A stretch of 64,000 bases of DNA from Acanthosepion lycidas (Eukaryota; Mollusca; Cephalopoda; Sepiida; Sepiidae): assembly GCA_963932145.1 (NCBI GenBank), contig OZ010572.1, forward strand, positions 84,217,974 to 84,281,973, in the 5' to 3' direction. Below the pieces are notes generated by a model. The model was not told the DNA's origin and made no database searches. It saw only the letters and a program-made list of their open reading frames with translations. The position numbers and the translations under genes were made by a program. Numbering within the stretch: the stretch's first letter is position 1; every line of letters begins with the position of its first letter. Below, piece after piece: positions 45,030 to 55,639 of the stretch.

Positions 45030-46514
45030 TTATGTTTTGAATCTCTTCTTATGTCTACATTTAGAAAATATCTCATTACGAAGATTCAACAGTTCATCTT
45101 GATTTTTATCTTTGATAATAAAAATTTTTTCCGCCAAGCACAGATCACACCGATCGCGGAAGTTATTAGGTGTTTTGGCTCTTGATAGGTATCTCCATTT
45201 CAAAATTGGGGTTAACCCCTTATCCACCAGATCCCAGTAGTGTTTGGATAAGGAAGTTTGACTTCTAAGGCATCTATATCTAAAAGAGTGTCTATGGTTG
45301 TATAGACGCTGCTTCCAATTACCGGCGGATATACCTATATATCTTTTTTTCTCGTTTATATTTTCCTCGGGAAAGATAGTTGCCTCGTATATTACATTTT
45401 TGTAGTTACATTTACCCCCGATAGGGCAATGATCTTTATTCCTACAATTGCAGGTAGGGTTACTTGATTGAGTCACATTACAATGGTAGTTTCTAAGTAT
45501 TCTGCAATTATGGGAAGATATGATTTTCTCCATATTACTAACGCATGAGTAACTAATTTTCAGAGTCTTCCTATTGAAAATTTTACTTAATGGATGTTTA
45601 CTGTGAAAATGCTTATCAATTAATTTCAGAAAAAAACCTCCTATGTCAATATTAGAGAGCTTGCAATATGGTGGGTTGAACCATATTACCTTCCTCTTTC
45701 TATTTTTAGATCTGTTATTGTTCTGATTTCTAAGTTCTCCGTTATAGTTTAATTCCTGTCTAAAACCACTATTTTTGAGGGCCTGATTGTATATAAATTT
45801 ATTATCATCAAAGACTTTTTGGCTAGAAGATAGCTTATTTATTCTAGTATTCACAGTTTTAGGGATGTGGTCTATCACATGTTTAGGGTGGTTAGAGTGG
45901 ACGTTGATATATAGGGGTGTTTGATCAACTTTATGGAAGGGTTTAAAGGTATCATTAGATAGATTTAGTGTAATATCCAAAAAGTTGACTATTTTCATGT
46001 TGGAAGATATTTCAATTTTAAGGCCTAAGTATTTGAAGGCCCTAATTATCTTCTTATGTAAGCTAGAAGTCAAGGGGCCATTGCTATTTGGGACAATGAT
46101 TAGGCCGTCATCTCTATAAATTCCGACTTGGCTAAGGTTAACTACTCTACTCAAGGTGTCGAGAATATATATGCCCACCAGATCTGCAATTTGGGCGGAA
46201 TCAAAGGCCCCCATAGGTACATCGAAACTACCATTATTTTTCTTCACCCAAGTAGCGTCATTGTATGCAAGAATTGATCTTCTTGACGCTAAAATGATGT
46301 TCAGATCATTATCCGTTATATCAGTATATCCTTTGGCGAAATTAAGGCTGTTACTTAATAGTTCCTCCGAAATAGAAGGGTAAAAATCCAAGATGTCAAA
46401 TTGGATGAAAGTGGCTCTTCTCTTGTTAGGGATCTTTCGGAACCATTTAATCGTCTCGGCCGAGTCTTTCCAAAGGTTAGCAGGGTATTTCTCCAGGACA
46501 CATGAAGTAATTTT
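45030..46514 (-). pseudogene. Penelope-like RT and GIY-YIG endonuclease, main part
   Basis: Codons are open from just after the TAG. Before the first TTG/ATG-like codon lie FIQFDILDFYPSIS (RT motif A, Asp). Counting from the TTG at 46391, DSAQIADLVG (motif B) is near residues 64-73, GIYRDDGLIIV (motif C, YRDD) at 90-100, and a thumb-like region ends near 180. A Cys cluster C314, C316, C322, C328 precedes the endonuclease. The endonuclease has VIY at 333-335, YIG at 351-353, Arg362, Glu421 and Asn438. All expected catalytic residues are present. The 5' part of the protein is at 46515-47051 in the same frame. Confidence 0.85.
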
Positions 46515-47051
46515 CTAAATAATACTCTTAGAAATTAATCCCAACTCAGATTTGGAGGGATTAATTAGACGGGACTGCAAGCCATTGATGAAGTTCGGCT
46601 TATGGTCTTTGAAGAGAATGTATGCATCTTTCAAACCAAATTTGCCCATTCTGTCAGCAACTCCACATTTGTTAGCAAATTTGCAGATGTCTTCATTGAT
46701 AGATGATAAGGTACTATTGTCTTTGTCTTTTTTATAAGAGCTGGTAATTTTGTCAGTGACGATTTTGTCGTATTCAGAAGGTGTAACTTTATAGAAATTT
46801 TTAGATTTGTCGGCTTTAATCCATAATTTATTGGATTTTTTTATGTTTTTAATGTCTCTACCAATTTTAGTCAGGAAGTAGTTGTTATGATTCTTGAACT
46901 TAATCTTTTTAATTAAATCGATCAGATCCCCTTCGAACGGTATAAGTAGCTTGTCACACGGTGGAGTTTTTTGGGATTTCAGGTTAAACGTTTCAGAATT
47001 TAATTCTTGGTCATTTCTAGGATTATGGTAGAAAAAAGTTTTCCACCTCAT
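46515..47051 (-). pseudogene. Penelope-like protein, N-terminal part upstream of in-frame stop
   Basis: A 178-codon frame opens with ATG at 47051 (MRWKTFFYHN) and ends SKSII-TAG. It contains KLWIKADKSKNFYKVTPSEY and LKDAYILFKDHKPNF, the RT N-terminal motifs of Penelope elements, and QSRLINPSKSELGLISK. The frame stays open upstream for about 16 codons (..LTERIIDLIKR), so the real start may lie further up and be cut by the LINE junction. Confidence 0.8.
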
Positions 47052-47091
47052 TCTTTTAATAAGGTCAATGATTCTTTCAGTAAGGCAGACA

Positions 47092-47575
47092 GAGAAAACT
47101 TTGCTAGGTCAGCTGCTAAGAAAGTCGGTTCACAGTATCGGGCGAGACATTTCTTCTCTCCTGAATCTGTCTTGCATATCTATAAAACTATTATTGGTCA
47201 TGATCCGTTAGTTCAGCTTCAGTCACTTGCCTACCGCCGTAATGTTGACCCTTTACTTCCATGTTCGGATGAGCTCTTTGCTATGGTATACAGACTATAT
47301 GAATTTAAGCACAATACTAGACTAGCGGCGAGATAGTATCAATTTACACTTGAACTAGCTAAATGTACCTGGAACCTCTACGCTAACAGATTCGATTCTC
47401 GCACCTCACGGTTCTGGAACTCCCTTCCGGTTCCATGCTATCCAGTGAACTTTAATCAGCAAGAATCTAAATTCAAAGCCAATCACTCTCTACTATCTCT
47501 TTTCGCTTTCTTCTCATTACTAATATTTCTGTTATAATTTCTCAACACCCTGTAACCCCTTAGTGGGTGTAGTAC
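47092..47575 (+). pseudogene. LINE ORF2 C-terminal relic (CR1/jockey-like, second subfamily)
   Basis: Plus frame: ENFARSAAKKVGSQYRARHF, FSPESVLHIYKTIIG, then an internal deletion to HDPLVQLQSLAYRRNV, CSDELFAMVYRLYEFKHNTR and a stop. The 3' part continues with NSLPVPCYPVNFN-like sequence to TTGGGGTGACACTG. Head-to-head with the Penelope element. Confidence 0.7.
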
Positions 47576-47589
47576 CTTGCTTGGGGTGA

Positions 47590-48115
47590 CACTGATACAC
47601 ACACACACACACACTTCGGAAACTCCTGCATCTCTTCTGGATGGTTTCCTTATTTAAGTTGGTGGATGCAGCCATAATCCTTGCCTTCAGTTCATCTTTG
47701 GTATTACAAGAAGTTTGGGGGCAGCACAACCTCCTCAGGGCACTTGATGTAGGCCTCCGTGTTGAGTATGAGGCGCTCACCAACAAATTTGGGAATTCTT
47801 TTCTTATCAGAACGATCAGTTTTCCTAACTGCAGTACATTTGTAATCACTATTAAACTCATCCAACACTTTCCGAATCCTCTGTACTGTCATCAGATTGA
47901 CACCCAAACACTCTGAAATGTTCGTACTGGAGCTTCCTGCTCGAATGTCAAGCAGTACAGCATGCCGTTTTCCAATTGTGTATTGCGTCATGGTGGCCTT
48001 TTTATCACTGACGGTGTCCAAATTTGATCCTCCTATACTGACAAAATCAAAAACAAACAACGCGCATGCGCGAAATTCAAAATATAAATGACAACAATTT
48101 ACCCATCTCACAGTG
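47590..48115 (-). pseudogene. mariner transposase, deletion derivative
   Basis: Frame starts MTQYTIGKRHAVLLDIRAGS, then SSTNISECLGVNLMTVQRIR, SDKKRIPKFVGE joined to RLILNTEAYIKCPEEVVLPP, then a further break to CNTKDELKARIMAASTNLNK and RCRSFRS. Shares the FVGE|(G)LRLN-type junction with the 31.2-kb relic. The promoter-side ACGCGCATGCGCGAAATTCA lies at 48060-48079. Confidence 0.78.
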
Positions 48116-48495
48116 CGTGTGTATGTGTCTAAATAAGATAAATAGAATATATATAAACACATCTCTCTCACTCACACAATATATACACACACACACAACT
48201 GTGTATACACACTATCATCTGTTTATATTTTTTGTCTGTACTTTCCTCATTATCTGATATAGATTTGTATATGACGTTATAGACGTTTGTAAACGCTCTC
48301 TCTCTCTTTAACTCTCTCTCTACCTCTCTCTCTCTACCTCTCTCTCTCTGATAATGAGCACTTATCTATAAATCTAGCAAATGTTAAACTCTATACATGT
48401 ACAGATACTTGGGGGCCTACTATAGAACAATAGTTAGTAAGCTTTGCTCGTAGCCCACCATTACCGATGAATTGGTTCAGCTATTAAGAGTACGA
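48116..48495. other. simple-repeat rich interval
   Basis: CA stretches near 48170-48205 and (CT)n at 48296-48350. No gene. Confidence 0.5.
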
Positions 48496-48496
48496 T

Positions 48497-48762
48497 AGAG
48501 TAATAGATACCTGTTCGAACTGTGGAATCGGAGGGCCGAGTTCGATTTCCTGTCGAATCCGTTATATTCACTTGTGCTACTGCCCTTGGAAAAGGTATGA
48601 GGCTATGGGAAAATAGCAGGACAGACCGGGTTCTATAGCCTTGGACGGCAACTGGTCTACTGTAGAAAGAAATGGCAACTACTGCGGGAAAAAATCTACC
48701 TCGTCAGGCATGTATCGAAAAATACATGATCGCCTAAGCGTGTATCACGCATGGCACATAAG
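48497..48762 (+). mobile_element. tRNA-derived SINE, long family
   Basis: Good plus copy: GAGGGCCGAGTTCGATTTCC, TCCGTTATATTCACTTGTGC, CTGGTCTACTGTAGAAAG, then terminal hairpin ATGTATCGAAAAATACATGA and GTGTATCACGCATGGCACAT. Confidence 0.85.
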
Positions 48763-49059
48763 AGAACATATTCAGCGGTCTTTGGTCAAACCTGCCAGTG
48801 TAACTACACCCAAGATTACTGTAGGAAACATTTTCGGATTCATCAAAAGTTAGAAACTACAGAAATACACGTACATGTTCCTTTTTTTTTAAATACAACA
48901 CCAGAATGAGAGAGACTGATTGATAGAGGGTAAGCAATCTATGGAGAGACAATAAAAAGACGGAGAGAGATGTGTGGAAAGACAGATATTGAGAGAGGAA
49001 GATAATGTAATGATTGCACAATGAAAAGAGCAAAATCTAGAGAAGTTATACAGGGAGAT

Positions 49060-49099
<40 letters not shown>

Positions 49100-49527
49100 C
49101 GTTAGATTGACGTGATAAGAATTGTCTTTAAAATGCTGCGCTGAGGATGGGTGTGGTGAGACAGAATTATGCGCGTCGTCTTAGTCAGATGGAAGATTTG
49201 ATGATTTTTGGCCCCCAAGAATGATCAGCCATATCTCAACTCTTGTTCCCAAACTTATTATTATTTTGCTGTATGAATTCTTGTACATTTGTTTTATCTT
49301 GTCAGTCTTTGAAAAGCAGATAACGACTTCTCTACGCTTTTCTTCACGTCTAATGTAAAGCACTTATATGTTGTGAATATAAACATTCACATGTTCTCTG
49401 GGCTTATCTTTGAGGAGATGTCTCTTTGTATCTATATTAGCGATACTTTGTGTGTATATGTGCGAGAGTGAGAGAGAGCGCTGGGGTTTAGAGAGAGATC
49501 AAGAAGTTGAAAGAATGTGCACGTGTG

Positions 49528-49529
<2 letters not shown>
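48763..49529. other. purine-rich interval with (GA)n
   Basis: GA-rich, with (GA)n at 49066-49094. No gene seen. Confidence 0.5.

Positions 49530-49530
<1 letters not shown>

Positions 49531-49586
<56 letters not shown>
49531..49586. repeat. (TA)n microsatellite
   Basis: About 56 bp of TA. Confidence 0.95.
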
Positions 49587-49588
<2 letters not shown>

Positions 49589-49779
49589 TATGCATACATA
49601 TAACAGTACTTCTTTTGCATGTGGATAAAAAGAGGTGCAGAAAGGTTTTCCGCACAGTCAATTTCCCAGAGTCATTATTCTGATATTTAGTTATTTAAAA
49701 ACTTGATTTCAAAGAGGATAGGGTTGAGAACATTTCAGCATCCACTCGTATACGTCTTTGTTAGATATAAATATTTGTA

Positions 49780-49850
49780 CAGTGTAACCCGGATATAAGA
49801 GACCCGGATATAAGATGGATTCACAAGACGGATCATATGTTAGATTGGTA
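49780..49850 (+). mobile_element. pogo-like element end
   Basis: TA followed by CAGTGTAACCCGGATATAAG AGACCCGG.. matches the left end of the complete MITE at 63820. No complementary end was found within the next kilobase, so it is a truncated copy or the end of a longer element. Confidence 0.6.
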
Positions 49851-50106
49851 AGAAAATTTTTTGATTTTTTTTTTGGGGGGGGGTTCTTTAGACTAACAAT
49901 AATTCATTGTATATACGTATCCTACTATTTAAGCCATAGCTGATGCAAGAAGAATGCTATACGCTAGTGTGCTGATAATGGATTTAATTATATGTCATAA
50001 TTTTCCAGAAAATTGTTCTGTTATAGGATATTGCGAAGATTCGTCTGATATGTCATGGATTTTGCGAAGATGCGTCTGATATTAACATATTTATGTATAA
50101 GAACAC
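49851..50106. other. AT-rich interval, no gene seen
   Basis: Includes a G-run near 49876-49885. A GCGAAGATTCGTCTGATAT / GCGAAGATGCGTCTGATAT duplication lies at 50032-50084. Confidence 0.5.
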
Positions 50107-50117
50107 ACACAGGCACA

Positions 50118-50215
50118 TAATATCCGTCCTGAATCTGACGATAAACTACATCCGTGTCCGGGGTAAGACGATAAACTACATCCGCGTCCTGGGCAAGACG
50201 ATAAACTACGTTTAG
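50118..50215. repeat. 30-bp minisatellite
   Basis: GACGATAAACTACATCCG.. units start at 50137, 50167 and 50197, with a partial unit before them. Confidence 0.85.
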
Positions 50216-50340
50216 CAGCAAGGCTTCCGATCAGGAGGTTTTGAAGATCGTGGAACCACCTCTTAATTGCTGATGTTCCCAGGTCCACCCTTACCTGTTA
50301 GGGTCCCAAGTATGGGCAAAATAGTTAACCCCCAAACTGG
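50215..50340 (+). repeat. novel dispersed repeat, copy 2
   Basis: GTGGAACCACCTCTTAATTG, CAGGTCCACCCTTACC, AGGGTCCCAAGTATGGGCAA and AGTTAACCCCC match 22955-23110 in opposite orientation. Confidence 0.65.
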
Positions 50341-50475
50341 GGTCAAAACACCAAGAAAGTATAAAAAATAGCTTTCATTGCCAGAAATACTTTGTAAAAA
50401 AAAAAGTATTACCAGCAAAACAAATTGTCTGCATTAAATAAACCATTTAGGTTGATTAACCAAACCAAACCACCC

Positions 50476-50477
<2 letters not shown>

Positions 50478-50531
<54 letters not shown>
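50478..50531. repeat. (TA)n microsatellite
   Basis: About 54 bp of TA, just beyond the 3' region of the second Penelope fragment. Confidence 0.95.
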
Positions 50532-50533
<2 letters not shown>

Positions 50534-50635
50534 AACAATAAAAATTAAAAAATTAAAAAATTTAAATCCTCAGACACACTGGGTTGTAGATTAATATTCT
50601 TTCGTTTTTTTATTATTATTCCATTTAGATTCCTC

Positions 50636-50667
50636 GACTAGTTTCGGCCGAAATGGCCATCATCGGG
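50636..50667 (-). other. hammerhead-like core in Penelope 3' region
   Basis: Minus strand reads CCCGATGATGGCCATTTCGG CCGAAACTAGTC. GGCC/GGCC forms a short stem between the GATGA and GAAAC blocks, and ACTAGT is self-complementary. It lies about 500 bp downstream of a Penelope endonuclease on the same strand. Confidence 0.45.
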
Positions 50668-50944
50668 AGGAGAAATATTTCTGCTTGCTGCTAGCACTAA
50701 ACTACAGAAATGAATGTCTTGATGGAGAAAATGAACTTTTGTCTGTAGTTTTCATTTGTTTTTTTATTTTTTTATCTTTTTAACATGAATCTTTTAACAT
50801 TCCTTGTGTTGGTCAAACAGTCTCTTTTAAGTTGTTATTTGAGATAAGAGCTGGATGCTGCTATGAATTCTCTGGTCAGTTTGACAGTTTTATTGGACTT
50901 GGTGAGGGGATGTGTCTCTGTTTAGTGTTTGTTTGTGTGTGTGT

Positions 50945-51085
50945 GTTATTTGGTTCTTAGGGAGTGAGTGAGTATGATATGTGTAAGCGTGTGTATTGCT
51001 GTGGGTGTGTGTTATCATTTGGCTCATTAGGGAGTGAGTGCGTATGATGTGTGTAAGTGTGTCTATTCGTGTGGGTGAGTGTATA
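50945..51085. repeat. 70-bp tandem duplication, TG-rich
   Basis: TAGGGAGTGAGTGAGTATGA.. begins at 50958 and again at 51028. Confidence 0.8.
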
Positions 51086-51170
51086 AGTGTGAGGCCTCCA
51101 CACCTCCGCAAGCCTGTCTGTCTTGTGTTGGTGAGAAATGTGGGTAGTTTTTTTTATTTGTTGATTTAAT

Positions 51171-51710
51171 CTATATATTGTTAAATTTATGATTTAGCCC
51201 GGCTGGATATTTTGTTTTTAGACGTTGTATCCACTTATTTTCATGCGACTCTAAAATCTTTCTAATGTTATCTGCTCTGAACTTTTCTATTCTCTCAATT
51301 ATTGTGAATTTGGCATGGGTTTTGAAATCGTGTTTTTCCAGGCGGAAATGTTGTTCTACAGGTAACAATTTTTCATGGGGAGTCGACTTAATTCGTTTAC
51401 GATAATTGTTAATTCTGTAGTGAAAGGGCCATTCAGATTTTCCTACATATTGTTTCTGGCATAGTGTGCATTCTAGGAGGTAAATTATGTTATGACTTCT
51501 ACAGTTAGAATCGTGGTAGATTTTGAAAGTAGATTTAGTGACTGAGCTAGTGAATGAATTCGTGTTTTCAACATGGTTGCAACATAAACTTCTTTTGTTG
51601 TTGCATGGTTGGGAAAATCCTGATGTTTTTGTTCTTAGTTTATTACGGATTACCTTGTCCCCTGAAATGTGGTTACTACCTATGATTTCTTTTAGGTTCT
51701 TAGGTCTACG
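51171..51710 (-). pseudogene. Penelope-like GIY-YIG endonuclease fragment (second family)
   Basis: Minus frame: RRPKNLKEIIGSNHI, a Cys pair region PCNNKRSLCCNHV, then NIIYLLECTLCQKQYVGKSE (IIY and YVG motifs), an Arg about 8 residues on (HYRINNYRKR), SHENKWIQRLK with a likely catalytic Glu, and GLNHKF with Asn. The endonuclease looks complete. The protein is cut at its N-terminal side exactly at a TA array, and the open frame continues through it artificially. No reverse transcriptase remains. Confidence 0.8.

Positions 51711-51758
<48 letters not shown>
51711..51758. repeat. (TA)n microsatellite at Penelope truncation point
   Basis: The array lies where the Penelope coding sequence stops and an unrelated LINE relic region begins. 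Confidence 0.95.
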
Positions 51759-51760
<2 letters not shown>

Positions 51761-51834
51761 TAGTAGTTATAATTGAAATTTTGATAAAATAGGTTTCTGC
51801 ATATGCTCTTTTTCTATATGCCATATTCCTTTAG

Positions 51835-52155
51835 GGCGTTCGCGATCCCTGTCCCTTGTGGCCCTTGGCAGGGTTTCCCACTTTGCCATCCCTCTCGTTT
51901 CACATCAGGTAGGTGGCCACTATCTTCTTTACATCTCTCTTGCTCTTTGTATGTCCTGTGAGGATTAAATTTTCAAAGTTATGCTCCTTCATTTTGTGTC
52001 CAAAAAATTTCAGGTATCTCCTGATTCTAGGTAGAATTTTTTTTTCTTTCTTTTTTTTAAGATTTCCTCGTTGATTACTCGCTCCGTCCTTCCACAGAAA
52101 TTCAATTCTGTTGCCTCCAGTTTTCTCTTTGTCTATCGAGAAATTATTGAGCATT
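51835..52155 (-). pseudogene. LINE ORF2 C-terminal relic (RTE-like)
   Basis: Minus frame: RYLKFFGHKMKEHNFENLIL, TGHTKSKRD, then ATYLM and a stop; further on residues resembling KVGNPAKGHKGQGSR. Same motif order as at 9.5 and 53.6 kb. Confidence 0.7.
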
Positions 52156-53570
52156 CACTGCCACACAAGAGGATTTATTAGTTTCTAAGGAAAATCTCAT
52201 ATGTTCATACATTGTTTAGCTATTGATATGCTTTTTTTTTTTTTATCATTCGTTACGGGTTCGAATTTCGGTGCCGAATTTTCTATCCTATGTTAAAACA
52301 TTTCTGAGATATTTAAAGTACCGGATCAAAAAGCAGTGTAAATGCTTTTCATCATCTTTTGTGCAATTGAATTGTTGTTTTATTGAGAGAAAAAAAACAA
52401 ACAAACAAAAAAAAATGTCAAAACGTGTGAATAATATACAATAAATTTAGGTTTGTGCGCAGGCATATTTGAAATTATTCGTCTAAGATTTTTTTAAGAA
52501 AATTTAAAAATAAGATATTTATTGACATCAACATTTTAATTACACTTCATCTGTCGTGTTTTGCATAAGTCGTTAAGATTTTGATTTGTCTAGATCGAAA
52601 TGGTAGATTCATGGTAGTAATAGAGACAAAAGACGTGCGCTTGTCATTTCGCGGAAATATAAAGTGAATTAACAAACCAAACTGACAAGGTGACTTGCCA
52701 TGACCTTTAAAATCTTGACCTTGGCGTCAGAGCATTACATGCTTATCATTGTCACATTGTTCCTAAAGAGTGAATATCTTAAATGTTTAAATTTCACTCG
52801 GCTGCTGAATTCAAAAGCCGAATTCAGTTGTTGAATTCAAAAGCTGAATTGCTGATATCCGTTACACAATGAAGTTTTCTAAGAATATTCAAGCGTCTAT
52901 TCAAATTTGAAATTATCCAAATTCTGTGGAACACACCTTTTCAATGACAGGCTCTGTGGCACTGAAAGAAGGCCGTGTCAGACCTAAAATGAAAACAAGC
53001 CAAGATGACAGCGAGGAGAAAATAATTATTCTAAAGCACCGTAGCAAAATTGGCGCTACACAATCTTACAAAATTTAAAAAACAACATTTGTTGTCGATA
53101 AATAACGTCGCAGACATACTCAAAATTCATCATTGTCATAATGATTATTGTCTTGAACTTATCCTATGGAATTATAAGTCATATTTGAACTTACTAATGC
53201 TGTTCGTGGCGCTGTGCCTGAAGGTCAGGTGAGAGGTTCAACCCCCAAATTCCTGTTTACCAAAGTGAAGCATTCAGGACGTAGAATTAGGATCTGCAGG
53301 CATTTTCTGCATGATGGTATAATCTGCTAAATCCATTAATATGAAGGAATAACAAAATGTACTAAAAAAAAGAAATTGCTTTTGTAGAGTAGAAATAAAT
53401 AACAAGATGCTATTGACCTAGAATAGGATGCGCCATCGCGCACTGCAAAAACAATCATGCGGTGTTCTTTGTCCGTGATATCTTGGCTTGGTTAGTCGCT
53501 AAATCTTAACTCTATTAGGAACATGTGTGCGCATGTTAAAGTCACGACGCTTGGGAGAAAAACTGCGAAC
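52156..53570. other. interval without a supported gene
   Basis: Includes a short duplication/palindrome at 52805-52855 (GAATTCAAAAGC units). A plus-strand stretch near 52938 (TFSMTGSVALKEGR) faintly resembles a hAT transposase C-terminus; not strong enough to call. Confidence 0.35.
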
Positions 53571-53574
53571 GCTG

Positions 53575-53805
53575 ATCAGTTTAGAATGAGAAATAGACAG
53601 TTGAAATTCCGGAAATACATAATGAGGAAGGAGGACTTGGAGAATTTTAAGCTAACAGGATATATTGAAGAAAAAATAGGCAGTGTAAATCGATGTCAGG
53701 GCAGCACCAGTGAGGGATGATAAGGGGACAAACGTTGTCAGAGGAACAGGAAGTTGTGGATATGATCGCCCAGTTCCTGAAGGGATACCAACCGAAAAGT
53801 TAAAA
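53575..53805 (+). pseudogene. LINE ORF2 C-terminal relic (RTE-like)
   Basis: Plus frame: RMRNRQLKFRKYIMRKEDLE, NFKLTGYIEEKIGSVNR, then degraded pieces to GRKLWI-like residues. Matches the ..GHIMR..LENL.LTG motif. Confidence 0.65.
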
Positions 53806-53947
53806 ACTCTATATTTTCAAAACTAATTCTCAGCGCACTGGCCTTCACCTACGGATTACATGAAGAAAGACAAAATGTGCCTGAGCAGGCGTTTAAAACA
53901 GGGATTCCCTAACTATCCTTGCAGGTGACCTTAGAAAAATAAGAATA

Positions 53948-53950
<3 letters not shown>

Positions 53951-54001
<51 letters not shown>
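53951..54001. repeat. (TA)n microsatellite
   Basis: About 50 bp of TA. Confidence 0.95.
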
Positions 54002-54004
<3 letters not shown>

Positions 54005-54090
54005 TTCCTACTGCCGTGTTATCGTTGGGCCGTAAACAAAATTGAAAATAGTAAAGAGCGCTTTTTTATTTAACCGTTTTTGACTTTTTG

Positions 54091-54097
<7 letters not shown>

Positions 54098-54129
<32 letters not shown>

Positions 54130-54132
54130 AAG

Positions 54133-54214
<82 letters not shown>
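54098..54214. repeat. (TA)n(CA)n(TA)n array
   Basis: TA, then CA (54121-54154), then about 60 bp of TA. Confidence 0.95.
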
Positions 54215-54216
<2 letters not shown>

Positions 54217-54287
54217 TTGAGCGGTCGTCTGCAATAGCGATTGGCTAACCGCCCTATTAGACAGTCCTCTTGATCATGAGTGGCCAG

Positions 54288-54290
<3 letters not shown>

Positions 54291-54326
<36 letters not shown>
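54291..54326. repeat. (TA)n microsatellite
   Basis: TA array followed by CACACC repeats. Confidence 0.95.
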
Positions 54327-54333
<7 letters not shown>

Positions 54334-54494
54334 CCACACACACATTGTGTCTCCGTCAAAGCTTTTTATCTGCTATTATATTATCCTCCCCCCTCTCTCT
54401 CTCTCTCTCTTTCAATTGGTCAAACTTTCATATCTATTCATTTCTTTATTTTGATCCACCTACTTTATTCAGCAGCGGTTCTGTCTGTTTTCTT

Positions 54495-54497
<3 letters not shown>

Positions 54498-54532
<35 letters not shown>
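54498..54532. repeat. (TA)n microsatellite
   Basis: TA array at the start of a polypyrimidine block. Confidence 0.95.
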
Positions 54533-54534
<2 letters not shown>

Positions 54535-55635
54535 TTTTTTTTCTTTCTTTATCGACACCATCTTTCTTTATCGACTCTTGTTTTTTTATTCATTTTTCTT
54601 CTTCCATCGATCTCATACGTTTACTTTCTATCTCGTTATTCTTCCTTAGAGTTTATCTCTTTTACATGATCGATGTTTTCCTCTTTGTAACTGGCTTGCC
54701 CTTCAACCTCCATTTCTTTGTCATGACCTATGTTATTCAATTCTGCATTTTTTTCTTAACTCCTTTAATTGACCAGTCATTCATCCATATATAAACAATA
54801 CTGTCTTCTTTTTTCGCTTTTCATTGTTTCTTTTTTTAATTTTTTCCATCACTTCTAATTGTGTTTCCCTTCTTTTCGCCGTGTGACCTCTTCGTATACT
54901 TTTTTTCAGCTACATTGTATTCTTTATATTTCTATCACAACTAGATACTTTGTTTGCCTCTTTTCATCTTTGATTTCTCTTTTGCTTGCCGCCTTTCGAT
55001 TCTCCTTTGGTCGTCTTCTTGCTTTTCTCTTTTGCTCGTCTTCTTTCTTTTTCTCTTTCGCTCGGCTTCTTTCTTTTCTCTTTCGCTCGTCTTCTTTCTT
55101 TTCTCATTTGGTCGTCTTCTTTCTTTTCTCTTTTGCCCGCCGCCATTCATTTCGTGTTTCATTGTTTTTTTCCTTTCCTTTTTTACATTCTTGTTTCCCT
55201 TGTTTTGTTCCTTTTCCTTGTTTTTCCTTTTCCTTGTTTTTTCCACTTTTCCTAGTTTTTTTTTTTCATTTTCCTTGTTTTTTTCATTTTCCTTGTTTTT
55301 TTCATTTTCCTCGTCCTTTGTTCTTTGCTTTGTCCTTTCTTTCCTCCTTTGTCCTTTGCCATGATCTTATTCATTTTATCCACTTTCTATTCAATCTTAA
55401 GCCTCTTTCTTTTTTTCTTTTTGTATTCGGTTTTTATTTAAATAACGTTTACCTCCTTCTCTCTCTCTCTCTCTCTCTCTCTCCTCAATTACTAGAATTT
55501 ATTCTTTATTTTAATTTCCCATTCTCCTTTACGTCATTTCTTCAAACCTTCTCCTTTCGCACCATGCTCCTTTCTTTTTTCTTTCGTCCATTTTTCTCTT
55601 TTATTCTTTCCTCCTCCTTGCCACTTTCAGAGGAA
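54533..55635 (+). repeat. polypyrimidine block with 25-bp minisatellite
   Basis: About 1.1 kb of T/C-dominated sequence. Within it, 55010-55140 is a minisatellite of 25-26 bp (TTTCGCTCGTCTTCTTTCTT type; units at 55035, 55061, 55086, 55111, 55136). At 55200-55315 TTTTCATTTTCCTTG units repeat, and (CT)n lies at 55456-55484. The 261-codon plus frame is an F/S/L composition artefact. Confidence 0.9.
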
Positions 55636-55639
55636 GTGA

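Larger units (their letters stand above)
45030..47100 (-). mobile_element. Penelope-like retroelement, nearly intact coding region
   Basis: Minus strand. A single reading frame runs from beyond 47051 to 45030, broken only by one TAG at 46515-46517. It encodes a reverse transcriptase followed by a C-terminal GIY-YIG endonuclease, the canonical Penelope order. The 5' end abuts a LINE relic on the opposite strand at about 47090. Neither terminal repeats nor a 3' boundary could be fixed. Confidence 0.85.

Noticed and set aside
52930-53040. hAT transposase C-terminus
   Set aside because: A short FSMTG..-like similarity without the rest of the dimerisation region is too weak.
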